Origin: Acidobacteriaceae bacterium
GTDB lineage: Bacteria > Acidobacteriota > Terriglobia > Terriglobales > Acidobacteriaceae
Length of the DNA: 51,950 nucleotides
Assembly: GCA_027452125.1 (NCBI GenBank)
Contig: DAIDGZ010000104.1
Coordinates: 1-51,950 of the forward strand
Reading direction: 5' to 3'
The position numbers were made by a program, and so were the translations under genes. Below are positions 8,441-14,719 of the stretch, one piece after another. The notes beneath the pieces were generated by a model. The model did not search any database and was not told where the DNA came from. It saw nothing but the letters and a program-made list of their open reading frames with translations. How positions within the stretch are numbered: the first letter of the stretch is position 1; each line of letters opens with the position of its first letter.

Positions 8441-8744
8441 AACTCCTCCTCAGGGCGTCCACTTCGCGATAGAACCGCCGGGCTGTTTCCAGATAACCTT
8501 GAAACTCAACGATCTCAACCTGGCCCAGAAAGTGGCGTTCATGCACGCCGTGAGCGTTATCGAAACCGAGAATCCGGCCGTGATCCATGCGTGACCGGTG
8601 AGGCAGCAGAAATGCAAGATTGTAGCGAGCAACTTCACCGTGACTGTTGAGCCAGACCTCTTCGCGCAGTATGCCCACGCCGCCAGCGCACCGAAAGTAC
8701 GTTTCATAGTCGGTGATTTTTTGCAGGCGCGCGTGCTTGCCCAT
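8418..8744 (-). CDS. tumE: TumE-like toxin (DUF6516 family)
   Basis: A 108-residue protein with the diagnostic DUF6516/TumE segment GRILGFDNAHGVHERHF, preceded by an aromatic-rich beta region (EEVWLNSHGEVARYNLAFLL) and followed by a helical tail ending in AALRRSYEN-like charged residues. TumE proteins are about this length and are encoded just before a winged-helix antitoxin, as here. I prefer ATG 8744 to an in-frame GTG at 8783 because TTGCAT-18-CACAAT ends six bases before it and neither start has a Shine-Dalgarno sequence. Toxin activity has been shown for family members; the biochemical target is not something I can state from sequence. Confidence 0.78.
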   Translation of the reverse strand: MGKHARLQKITDYETYFRCAGGVGILREEVWLNSHGEVARYNLAFLLPHRSRMDHGRILGFDNAHGVHERHFLGQVEIVEFQGYLETARRFYREVDALRRSYENQGIR

Positions 8745-8750
8745 GCGCTC

Positions 8751-8780
8751 ATTGTGGCTCAGGTGATGCGAGAAATGCAA
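8751..8780 (-). promoter_or_regulatory. Predicted tumE-tumA promoter (leaderless)
   Basis: On the minus strand TTGCAT (8775-8780) and CACAAT (8751-8756) are 18 bases apart, and the -10 ends six bases before ATG 8744. The match to consensus is moderate (three and four of six bases). Confidence 0.35.
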
Positions 8781-8866
8781 CACCTGTAGAGGGCAAGAGG
8801 AGAATTTGATTTCGGTGGATCGATGATCAGGTTGGGATCAGCCTGGCTCCAGAAGAGACAAGCGAT

Positions 8867-9502
8867 CTACTGCGCCGACTCCAGCATGTGTCCCATCTTC
8901 TCCCGCTTGGTGCGCAGGTAGCGCTCGAAGGTTTCCTGCGGCGCGACTTCGGCGGAGACGCGTTCGGCCACGGCGATGCCTGCGGACTCCAGCGCGGCCA
9001 CCTTGTCAGGATTGTTGGTGATCAGCTTGACCTGGGAGACGCCCAGCAGCTTGAGCACCTTTGCGGGCAGCTCGTAGGCGCGGCAATCGGCGGCAAAGCC
9101 CAGCTCGACATTGGCCTCGACCGTATCCAGGCCGCGGTCCTGCAATTCGTAGGCCTGCAGCTTGGCCATCAGGCCGATGCCACGGCCCTCCTGCTGCTCG
9201 TAGAGCAGGATGCCCGCGCCGGCCTCGGAGATCTTGCCGAGAGCCAGTTCCAGTTGCAGGCGGCAGTCGCAGCGCAGCGAGCCGAAGACGTCGCCGGTGA
9301 GGCATTGGGAGTGGATGCGGACCAGCGGCGGCGCGGAGTGGATGTCGCCCATGACGAGCGCCACCAGCCCCTCCACCTCGCCCACAGGGGCACAGCCGGG
9401 CGTCGCAGGCGCAGGCCGCCCTTCAAAGCCCAGAATGCGGAAATCGCCCCAACGGCTGGGAAAATCGGCCTCGGCCACCTTGACTACACTCTCAAATGCC
9501 AT
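8867..9502 (-). CDS. ribA: GTP cyclohydrolase II
   Basis: A 211-residue enzyme that converts GTP to 2,5-diamino-6-ribosylamino-4-pyrimidinone 5'-phosphate, formate and pyrophosphate, the first step of riboflavin synthesis. The zinc site is the C-x10-C-x-C cluster in HSQCLTGDVFGSLRCDC, and LYEQQEGRGIGLMAK carries the catalytic and GTP-binding residues. TNNPDKVAALESAGI is the typical C-terminal segment. It is a stand-alone RibA without the DHBP-synthase (RibB) domain, and no other riboflavin gene is nearby. A -10-like TAAAAT lies six bases before the ATG and there is no Shine-Dalgarno sequence. Confidence 0.95.
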   Translation of the reverse strand: MAFESVVKVAEADFPSRWGDFRILGFEGRPAPATPGCAPVGEVEGLVALVMGDIHSAPPLVRIHSQCLTGDVFGSLRCDCRLQLELALGKISEAGAGILLYEQQEGRGIGLMAKLQAYELQDRGLDTVEANVELGFAADCRAYELPAKVLKLLGVSQVKLITNNPDKVAALESAGIAVAERVSAEVAPQETFERYLRTKREKMGHMLESAQ

Positions 9503-9508
9503 AGCTCT

Positions 9509-9514
9509 ATTTTA
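9509..9514 (-). promoter_or_regulatory. -10-like box of ribA (leaderless)
   Basis: TAAAAT on the minus strand ends six bases before the ribA ATG at 9502. A TTGGGA at 9535-9540 could be the -35, but the 20-base spacing is long. The divergent acetyltransferase promoter shares this 84-base gap. Confidence 0.4.
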
Positions 9515-9550
9515 CGGCCTGATGTACTTGCACATCCCAAATCCGGCGGC

Positions 9551-9578
9551 TTGACACTGCCGCGCGCATGGCTAAATC
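9551..9578 (+). promoter_or_regulatory. Predicted promoter of the acetyltransferase gene
   Basis: A perfect -35 hexamer TTGACA at 9551-9556 is followed after 16 bases by TAAATC at 9573-9578. The ATG at 9587 begins eight bases later, so the leader would be absent or only one or two bases. No Shine-Dalgarno sequence is present. Confidence 0.45.
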
Positions 9579-9586
9579 TAAGCCTG

Positions 9587-10117
9587 ATGAGTTCATGGCC
9601 GCAGCCTGCTGTGCAGATTGTCCCCGTTGCGGGAGCGGAGTCGCTGGCGCAGGTGCGCGCCCTTTTTGAGGAGTACTGGGAGTCGTTTGGGTTTACGCCG
9701 TGCTTTCAGGGTTTTGGTGATGAGGTGGCCAGCCTGCCGGGGCGCTATGCAACGCCCTCGGGCCGGTTGGCGCTGGCGCTGGTGGATGGGCAACCGGCTG
9801 GCTGCATCGCCTTGCGCGCCCTGAGCGCCAGCCAGGGCGAGGTGAAGCGGCTTTATCTGCGGCCCGGCTTTCGCGGGCGTGGGCTGGGGCGCGCACTGTT
9901 GCAGTGGATCATCGCGGAGGCGCGCGCCATCGGCTATGGCGAGCTGGTTTGCGATACGATGCCGACGATGACCGATGCGCTGGCGCTGTATGACCGCGCG
10001 GGCTTTGTGCGCACCGGGCCTTACTCGCCCGATCCCTCGCCCGGCGCGGTCTATCTGCGGCTGGAATTGAACCCTGCGCTGGAAGTACCGTCGCCGGGCA
10101 ACCCCGCAGCGCGATAG
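9587..10117 (+). CDS. GNAT-family N-acetyltransferase
   Basis: A 176-residue protein with the GNAT fold. An N-terminal helical part (AQVRALFEEYWESFGF) is followed by strand beta4 (GCIALRAL), then the acetyl-CoA pyrophosphate loop RGRGLGRALL at about residue 105, and the last motif ALALYDRAGFVRTGPY. It should transfer an acetyl group from acetyl-CoA to an unknown small molecule or protein. The open frame extends far upstream, but that part is antisense to ribA. The start at 9587 follows a good promoter and gives a normal GNAT length. It ends nine bases before the histidine kinase gene. Confidence 0.85.
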   Translation: MSSWPQPAVQIVPVAGAESLAQVRALFEEYWESFGFTPCFQGFGDEVASLPGRYATPSGRLALALVDGQPAGCIALRALSASQGEVKRLYLRPGFRGRGLGRALLQWIIAEARAIGYGELVCDTMPTMTDALALYDRAGFVRTGPYSPDPSPGAVYLRLELNPALEVPSPGNPAAR

Positions 10118-10120
10118 AGT
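10115..10120 (+). promoter_or_regulatory. -10-like box of the LytS-type kinase gene
   Basis: TAGAGT ends six bases before GTG 10127 and overlaps the end of the acetyltransferase gene. No -35 is recognisable. The same hexamer and spacing occur before truB. Confidence 0.3.
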
Positions 10121-10126
10121 GATTGC

Positions 10127-11428
10127 GTGGTCGATAACAAGCTCATTCTCATAACGCTGCTGGTGAAGCTGGGCGTGGTGGCCTCGGTGGCCAGCATCCT
10201 GGCCCGCGCTACCAGCTTCCGCCGCCTGTTTTTTGCGGAGCGGCGCAGCCCCACACAGACGCTGGCCATGCTGGCCTTTTTTCTTGTGCCGCTCACGCTG
10301 GGCGTGTGGGTGCGCATCGTGGTGCCCAACTTTCTGGCCGCCGACATCTCCTTTGAGACCACGATCCTGCTCGGCCTGCTCATTGGCCCCGGCTGGGCGA
10401 TGCTGGGCGGCGCAGTGCTGGCGCTGCCGGCCGTGCTTCACTCCGAGTATCTGGCGCTGCCGTTCAACCTGGTGGTAGGACTGACGGCGGGGCTGCTCGG
10501 TCTCTTTGTGCAGAAGGAAGAGGTCTGGTCGTTCACGCCCTTCATCGATCTCAGCCTCTACCGCTGGGTGCGGCGCAGCCTGCTGAAGCCGCGCATCGAC
10601 CGCCAGATTCTGATGCTGGTGCTGATTGTGGCCATGGAGGCGGCGCGCGACTGGCTGCACAGCCTCTACCCGCATCGCCTGTTTGCTCTCGTCTCCGATC
10701 AGGTCTGGCTGCAACTGCTGGTGCTGCTGAGCGCGCCGATTGTGGTGGGCATTGCGCTGAAGGTGTGGAATGCGCTGCGCCTGGAACTTTCACTGGAGGA
10801 TCAGAAGCGGCTGCTGCTGGAGGCGCGCCTCGATGCTCTGCAACGGCAGATCAATCCGCACTTCCTGTTCAACACGCTCAACTCCATCGCTTCGCTGGTG
10901 CGCAGCCAGCCGGAACTGGCCCGTGAACTGACGGTGAAACTGGCCAACATCCTGCGCGCGCTGCTGCGCGACCACGATACTTTTGTTCCGCTGCGCGACG
11001 AGCTGAAGTTTACCGACGATTATCTGGACATCGAGGTGGTCCGCTTTGGCGCCGACAAGCTTCGCGTGGAAAAGGAGATCGATCCGCAGACGCTGGAGGT
11101 GATGGTGCCCAGCATCCTGTTGCAGCCGCTGATTGAGAACAGCATCAAGCATGGCCTGGAACCGCGTATCCACGGCGGCACCGTAACGCTGCGCAGCCGG
11201 CTGGAGGGCCAGCGGGTACTGATCGAGGTGGCCGATGACGGCGTGGGCATGGGGCCGCGGCCGGCCAGCGCGCTGCGCCGCACCGGCGCGGGCATCGGCA
11301 TGAAAAATGTGCGCGAGCGGCTGGAGGTGCTCTTCGGCAACGATGCGCAGTTTAAGGTGACCAGCAGCCCGGGCCGCGGCACGCTCGTCGCCATCGAGAT
11401 TCCCGCCATGACGCAAAGCCGAGAGTAA
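10127..11428 (+). CDS. LytS/YehU-type sensor histidine kinase
   Basis: A 433-residue membrane kinase. Residues 1 to about 215 hold six or so hydrophobic helices of the 5TM-Lyt sensor type. A coiled coil (EDQKRLLLEARLDALQRQ) leads to the phospho-acceptor His245 in INPHFLFNTLNSI. The ATP-binding part has PSILLQPLIENSIKHGL (N box), ADDGVGMG (D box) and GAGIGMKNVRERL (G box). Such kinases usually pair with a LytTR-domain response regulator, but none is adjacent: the next gene is a WalJ-like hydrolase. The ligand is unknown. It may respond to cell-envelope state or a small carboxylate, as in related systems. Confidence 0.9.
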   Translation: MVDNKLILITLLVKLGVVASVASILARATSFRRLFFAERRSPTQTLAMLAFFLVPLTLGVWVRIVVPNFLAADISFETTILLGLLIGPGWAMLGGAVLALPAVLHSEYLALPFNLVVGLTAGLLGLFVQKEEVWSFTPFIDLSLYRWVRRSLLKPRIDRQILMLVLIVAMEAARDWLHSLYPHRLFALVSDQVWLQLLVLLSAPIVVGIALKVWNALRLELSLEDQKRLLLEARLDALQRQINPHFLFNTLNSIASLVRSQPELARELTVKLANILRALLRDHDTFVPLRDELKFTDDYLDIEVVRFGADKLRVEKEIDPQTLEVMVPSILLQPLIENSIKHGLEPRIHGGTVTLRSRLEGQRVLIEVADDGVGMGPRPASALRRTGAGIGMKNVRERLEVLFGNDAQFKVTSSPGRGTLVAIEIPAMTQSRE

Positions 11429-11488
11429 CCAGGGCACAGGAGCCACATGCGTCAACTGTCCTGCGCACAAATGCACAGGCATTGGCGG

Positions 11489-11494
11489 TATTCT
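11489..11494 (+). promoter_or_regulatory. -10-like box of walJ (leaderless)
   Basis: TATTCT ends six bases before ATG 11501. It supports this start over an in-frame ATG at 11447, which would add 18 residues not typical of the family. Confidence 0.35.
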
Positions 11495-11500
11495 CAAGAG

Positions 11501-12499
11501 ATGGTGCGTTTCACGGTGCTGGCGTCGGGGTCGAAGGGGAACAGCACGGTTGTCTCCGGCGGCCGCACCCGCATCCTGGTGGATGCCGGCCTGAGCTGCC
11601 GCGAACTCTTCAAGCGCATGCGCCAGGCAGGTGAAGATCCCGAGACGCTGGACGCGGTCATCATCACCCACGAGCACCAGGATCACGTGAACGGCCTGGC
11701 CGTGACCGCCCGCAAGTTGGGCATTCCGGTGTACTTTACGGAGGCGACTCACCGCGCATGGATGCGCTGGCTTACCCCGCGCCGCCAGATGACCTACGCG
11801 CAGTGCCTGGAGCAGTGCCGGAAGCAGACCGCCGAGCGCCAGGCCGAGCCGGATGCCGCTGCGCCCGAGGGCGAGCCCGACGATCCCGAGCCGGATGTGC
11901 TGGTGGCCGCCGCCGAACCAGCGGTTGAGCCTGGGGCAGTTATGGCTGAGTCCGAGCCCGAGCTGGACCGCGCTCCGTGGAAGGATGACCCCACCTGGCT
12001 GCCCGGCGTGGAGTATTTTGAGGCCGGCCGGCCTTTCCAGATTGGCGACATCGCCGTAAGTCCGTTCACGATTCCCCATGACGCTGCTGACCCGGTAGGT
12101 TTTGTCTTCGGGGCGGAAGGAGTCCGCATGGCGTTCGCCACCGATCTGGGGTATATGCCTCCCAACGTCAAAGCTCAGCTCAAGGGTGTAGACCTACTGC
12201 TGCTGGAGTCAAACTACGATGCGGAGATGCTGCGCGACGGTCCGTATCCGTGGTCAGTGAAGCAGCGGGTTCTCTCCCGGGTCGGTCACCTCTCCAACGA
12301 CGCGGCTGCGGAGTTTCTGGAGCAGGACTACGATGGCCAGGCTGCGTACGTGATTCTGGCTCATCTTTCTGAAAACAATAATTTGCCCGAATTGGCCCGC
12401 GTGGCCGCCGAGCGCGCGCTGAACGGCCGGGCCAGCCTGCTGGGCAATCGCCTGCTGCTCGCCGCCCAGCATGAGCCACTTTCTCCTATTGCTTTCTAA
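11501..12499 (+). CDS. walJ: WalJ/YycJ-type MBL-fold metallohydrolase
   Basis: A 332-residue metallo-beta-lactamase-fold protein. The N-terminus VLASGSKGNSTVV is characteristic of YycJ/WalJ, followed by ITHEHQDHVNGL, which supplies the metal ligands, then ATDLGY, LLLESNYD and RVGHLSNDAA. The YILAHLSENNN segment near the end also fits. Family members are predicted exonuclease-like or DNA-repair-linked hydrolases. An acidic, low-complexity insertion of about 70 residues (roughly 100-170, rich in Glu, Pro, Ala and Asp) interrupts the fold and makes it longer than the usual 260 residues. Codon use is normal across the insertion. Confidence 0.87.
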   Translation: MVRFTVLASGSKGNSTVVSGGRTRILVDAGLSCRELFKRMRQAGEDPETLDAVIITHEHQDHVNGLAVTARKLGIPVYFTEATHRAWMRWLTPRRQMTYAQCLEQCRKQTAERQAEPDAAAPEGEPDDPEPDVLVAAAEPAVEPGAVMAESEPELDRAPWKDDPTWLPGVEYFEAGRPFQIGDIAVSPFTIPHDAADPVGFVFGAEGVRMAFATDLGYMPPNVKAQLKGVDLLLLESNYDAEMLRDGPYPWSVKQRVLSRVGHLSNDAAAEFLEQDYDGQAAYVILAHLSENNNLPELARVAAERALNGRASLLGNRLLLAAQHEPLSPIAF

Positions 12500-12515
12500 G
12501 CAATTGCGGTAGAAT
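12489..12515 (+). promoter_or_regulatory. Predicted promoter before a 200-base non-coding stretch
   Basis: TTGCTT at 12489-12494 and TAGAAT at 12510-12515 are 15 bases apart. The -35 overlaps the end of walJ. Transcription would start near 12522, almost 200 bases before the next gene, so this promoter makes either a long leader or a separate small RNA. Confidence 0.35.
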
Positions 12516-12521
12516 GGATTA

Positions 12522-12718
12522 GCGGGCATCACTCTGTAGCAGGCTATAGGTGGGCAACGCAGGCGCCCCGAGGAACCGGCACGGCCGTTTCAGCAGGCAA
12601 CATCACGGAATCGCCTGGCTCGGTCGAGCGTCTAAAGGGAAGCGGGTGGCGTTGCCTTGTACGTCGCGCACGTTGCGGACGATCCATCACATCCTTTGCA
12701 AAGTGAGTCTCTACGTTT
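12522..12718 (+). ncRNA. Candidate structured leader or small RNA
   Basis: This 219-base gap between walJ and the zinc-finger gene has no convincing ORF. It contains the 8-bp complementary pair GGCAACGC (12553-12560) and GCGTTGCC (12649-12656), which would close an 88-base domain. Inside it CAGGCG (12560-12565) can pair with CGCCTG (12612-12617). A further hairpin is possible near 12662-12680. I compared it by eye with SRP RNA, 6S RNA, RNase P and common riboswitches and found no decisive match. A possible promoter precedes it. Confidence 0.25.
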
Positions 12719-13180
12719 ATGGCAAGTACCCGATGTACCGATCGTGTTGTAGGCTCCATCCTGGCAAGCTGGCGCTATGACATCTCCGGAATCCACCCCG
12801 AGATGCGCAAGGACTACGAAGGCCATCTTGCAGATTGCGCCCACTGCCGCTCCCGGCAGAAGTTTCACCGCAGTCTGGATGTTTCCCTGGCCGTACTGAC
12901 CTCGTTAGCGGTTCTTTTCTTCCTCTTCGCCCTGGCGGTGCTGAAGCACGTGAAGCCGCTGGATCATGTGGCCTTCAATGTATTTGGTCTCGATATCTCC
13001 GACATGTACCACATGCTTTTCTCCGCCGGCATTGCCGGGTTGATCTTTTCGGTGATTGCCGTGGTGCTGGTGTTTACGGCTACGCCGGCTTCCTCCTACC
13101 TGGGCGGACTGGCTGCGGAACGGGCTCGCCTGCTGGAAGAGCGCCTGCCCGCCGGAATCAAAACCACGCGCCCACGCTGA
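12719..13180 (+). CDS. zf-HC2-like zinc-finger membrane protein
   Basis: A 153-residue protein. The N-terminal cytoplasmic part holds an H-x3-C-x2-C motif (His36, Cys40, Cys43 in HLADCAHC), as in zinc-containing anti-sigma factors. Two membrane helices follow, roughly residues 54-75 and 95-120, and a basic C-terminus. Anti-sigma factors of this type bind an ECF sigma factor, but no sigma gene is adjacent, so the partner is unknown. It may instead be one of the many small zf-HC2 membrane proteins of unknown role. A strong terminator follows 20 bases after the stop. Confidence 0.7.
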   Translation: MASTRCTDRVVGSILASWRYDISGIHPEMRKDYEGHLADCAHCRSRQKFHRSLDVSLAVLTSLAVLFFLFALAVLKHVKPLDHVAFNVFGLDISDMYHMLFSAGIAGLIFSVIAVVLVFTATPASSYLGGLAAERARLLEERLPAGIKTTRPR

Positions 13181-13199
13181 TCATTTGCGGCGCAGATGT

Positions 13200-13233
13200 A
13201 CAAAGGCCTCCCGCTCGGGAGGCCTTTGTGTTT
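13200..13233. terminator. Rho-independent terminator
   Basis: A long perfect stem, ACAAAGGCCTCCC paired with GGGAGGCCTTTGT around the loop GCTC, ends in a T-rich tail (GTGTTTG). It closes the zinc-finger gene. Confidence 0.8.
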
Positions 13234-13319
13234 GTGGCTGGAAGCACAGACGCTGCTCACGTCGCGCCCCGAACCCCGTCTCATCACAGGAAGCAGTTCA
13301 CGTTGCGGGTATTGCAGGG

Positions 13320-13679
13320 ATGCACAACAGGCTGATGCGAGCGCTGATCTCACTCCGGGTGCGGGGCTTCGTGCTGCTGCTCAGCGCTGCAACTTTCGGC
13401 TGGTGCATGCAGGCCAAGCTCTCGCTCTATGAGAGTCCCACGCCCGCCCATCTATTGATGGCCGCCAAGCTGATGCAGGACGCTCCGTTCGGCAGACGGC
13501 TGGATAACGGATTCAAAGACAATCTGCATTCCTTCTCGGGGGTTCCCGAGCGCTTGCCCGCGCCTGCCGGGCCGCTGTGTTTCGCGGCAGTTTTGCTCCT
13601 GTTCCTGGGCAGGGCGTGCGTCTCCACCTTTGACCGCACGCCGCACGCACTCTACTTCCGCCCTCCTCCTGCTGCCTGA
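13320..13679 (+). CDS. Small membrane protein of unknown function
   Basis: A 119-residue predicted protein with two hydrophobic stretches, about residues 14-28 (FVLLLSAATFGWCMQA) and 82-100 (LCFAAVLLLFLGRACV), flanked by positive charges. The C-terminus is Pro-rich. I do not recognise the family. It follows a terminator, so it begins a new transcription unit with the next two small genes. An in-frame ATG at 13335 is an alternative start; the ribosome site (GCAGGG) is weak for 13320. Codon use and the plausible membrane topology favour a real gene. Confidence 0.5.
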   Translation: MHNRLMRALISLRVRGFVLLLSAATFGWCMQAKLSLYESPTPAHLLMAAKLMQDAPFGRRLDNGFKDNLHSFSGVPERLPAPAGPLCFAAVLLLFLGRACVSTFDRTPHALYFRPPPAA

Positions 13680-13791
13680 CCTCCTCACTTCAGCGTATTT
13701 ACGCAAAGTCATGTTCAGCGCCGGCCAGGCCGGCCGCATATTGCTGAGGTTGCATGCCCCCATGCAGGGGCCACCTCAGGAGGATTTTGTC

Positions 13792-14295
13792 ATGCATCTG
13801 GCATTTGCTTTTGTCACGGCATGCGCCGCATTTGCGACTTTTCAGAGTCTGCGTACGGTCACTATCGGCGAGGGGCCGCGGCGGTCCCGGCTGAGCGGTT
13901 CCAGCCTGGCGTTGACCGGAGTGCCGCGTCCGCCCTTTAAGGCCCGGCTGCGCTGGATCAGCGCGGAAGAACTGGTCCGGCTTATCAGTGCCGATCCGGA
14001 GATGATCCTCTTCCGGCTTGTCGATGAGAACTCCGATCTGGGCCGTCCGCAAGGCCCGCCAGGTTACCTCTCCGTCACGGTGGAAGGGCTGCGCGAGACG
14101 CTGCCCTGGATTCCATTGAGCAGCCGCATTGCCATCTACCGGCAGGGCGGCCTGGACAGCGAGCGGGTCAGCCGCATCTCCAGCATTCTGTGCGGGCGCG
14201 AGGTCCTTCTGGTCTCTGACGCCGCAGTGCCCGCCCTGCTGGACCAAACCCTGCACGCGAGCGAGGTGAGCCATGCAACTGAAGAGATTGATTGA
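13792..14295 (+). CDS. Rhodanese-like protein lacking the catalytic cysteine
   Basis: A 167-residue protein. A hydrophobic N-terminal segment (residues 2-18, LAFAFVTACAAFATF) is a membrane anchor or signal. Residues about 54-160 resemble a rhodanese domain: RWISAEELVRLI, then LFRLVDENSD, then the loop IYRQGGLDSERV, where the catalytic Cys of the family's C-x-x-G-x-R/S loop is Arg117. It therefore cannot act as a sulfurtransferase and is probably a binding or regulatory domain. AGGAGG lies 9 bases before the ATG and fixes this start. It overlaps the next gene by 23 bases. Confidence 0.65.
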   Translation: MHLAFAFVTACAAFATFQSLRTVTIGEGPRRSRLSGSSLALTGVPRPPFKARLRWISAEELVRLISADPEMILFRLVDENSDLGRPQGPPGYLSVTVEGLRETLPWIPLSSRIAIYRQGGLDSERVSRISSILCGREVLLVSDAAVPALLDQTLHASEVSHATEEID

Positions 14296-14626
14296 TCCAA
14301 GAGGGAAGCTGGTGCTGGAGCGGCTCGGCGGGAAAAGCACTTTGCTGGTCGATCCCGATCCGCAGGAGTGCGAGGACCTGCGGGAGAAGCTGGCCCGTGC
14401 GGGCAGTCCGGTGCAAACGGCCGCTACGCTATACGAGGTTTTTGGGCTGCAACTGGACGAGGAACCAAGCTTCACCGTACTGAGCGATGCGCTGGGCGAC
14501 TATCACCTTTCGGCGGTGAGTGAGTACGCCCGCCATCGCTGGCCGCGTACCCAGGTGGTTGTGATGGGGAAGGAGAAGGAAGAAGGTCCGGGGCGCGCAC
14601 ACGAATACGCGCTCGCCGGCTGCTGA
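14273..14626 (+). CDS. Degenerate receiver-domain protein
   Basis: A 117-residue protein whose residues about 22-115 follow a response-regulator receiver pattern: STLLVDPDPQECEDLREKL as strand 1 and helix 1, FTVLSDALGDY at the phospho-acceptor strand, and RTQVVVMGKEKE at strand 4. The acidic pair is altered (DPDP) and the protein ends at AHEYALAGC, before the usual conserved Lys, so phosphorylation is doubtful. It is translationally coupled to the rhodanese-like gene by a 23-base overlap. Both may be parts of one signalling unit, possibly with the convergent GAF/PP2C phosphatase (inference). Confidence 0.55.
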   Translation: MQLKRLIDPRGKLVLERLGGKSTLLVDPDPQECEDLREKLARAGSPVQTAATLYEVFGLQLDEEPSFTVLSDALGDYHLSAVSEYARHRWPRTQVVVMGKEKEEGPGRAHEYALAGC

Positions 14627-14659
14627 AGAGCGTCCGACTGGATGTTGAGCGGCGAGAGC

Positions 14660-14699
14660 AGAGCACGGCCAGCTTCCAGCAGGAAGCCGGCTGTGCTCT
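14660..14699. terminator. Bidirectional hairpin between convergent genes
   Basis: AGAGCACGGCCAGCTTCC and GGAAGCCGGCTGTGCTCT pair over 18 bases with one G-U and one mismatch around the loop AGCA. It lies between the receiver-like gene (plus) and the PP2C gene (minus). No strong T-run follows, so termination is inferred from position and stem strength. Confidence 0.5.
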
Positions 14700-14719
14700 A
14701 TGCGATCGTTTACAGGCGG

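Noticed and set aside
8888-9586. Long N-terminal extension of the acetyltransferase frame
   Set aside because: This stretch is antisense to ribA. The promoter at 9551-9578 and the normal GNAT length support the start at 9587.
12522-12718. SRP RNA, 6S RNA, RNase P RNA or a known riboswitch
   Set aside because: The diagnostic cores (for example the SRP GGAAGGAAGCAGC-type loop or RNase P GAGGAAAGTC) are not present, so I kept it only as an unassigned candidate.
13056-13319. Extension of the small membrane protein frame upstream of 13320
   Set aside because: It would run through the zinc-finger gene in another frame and across the terminator at 13200-13233.
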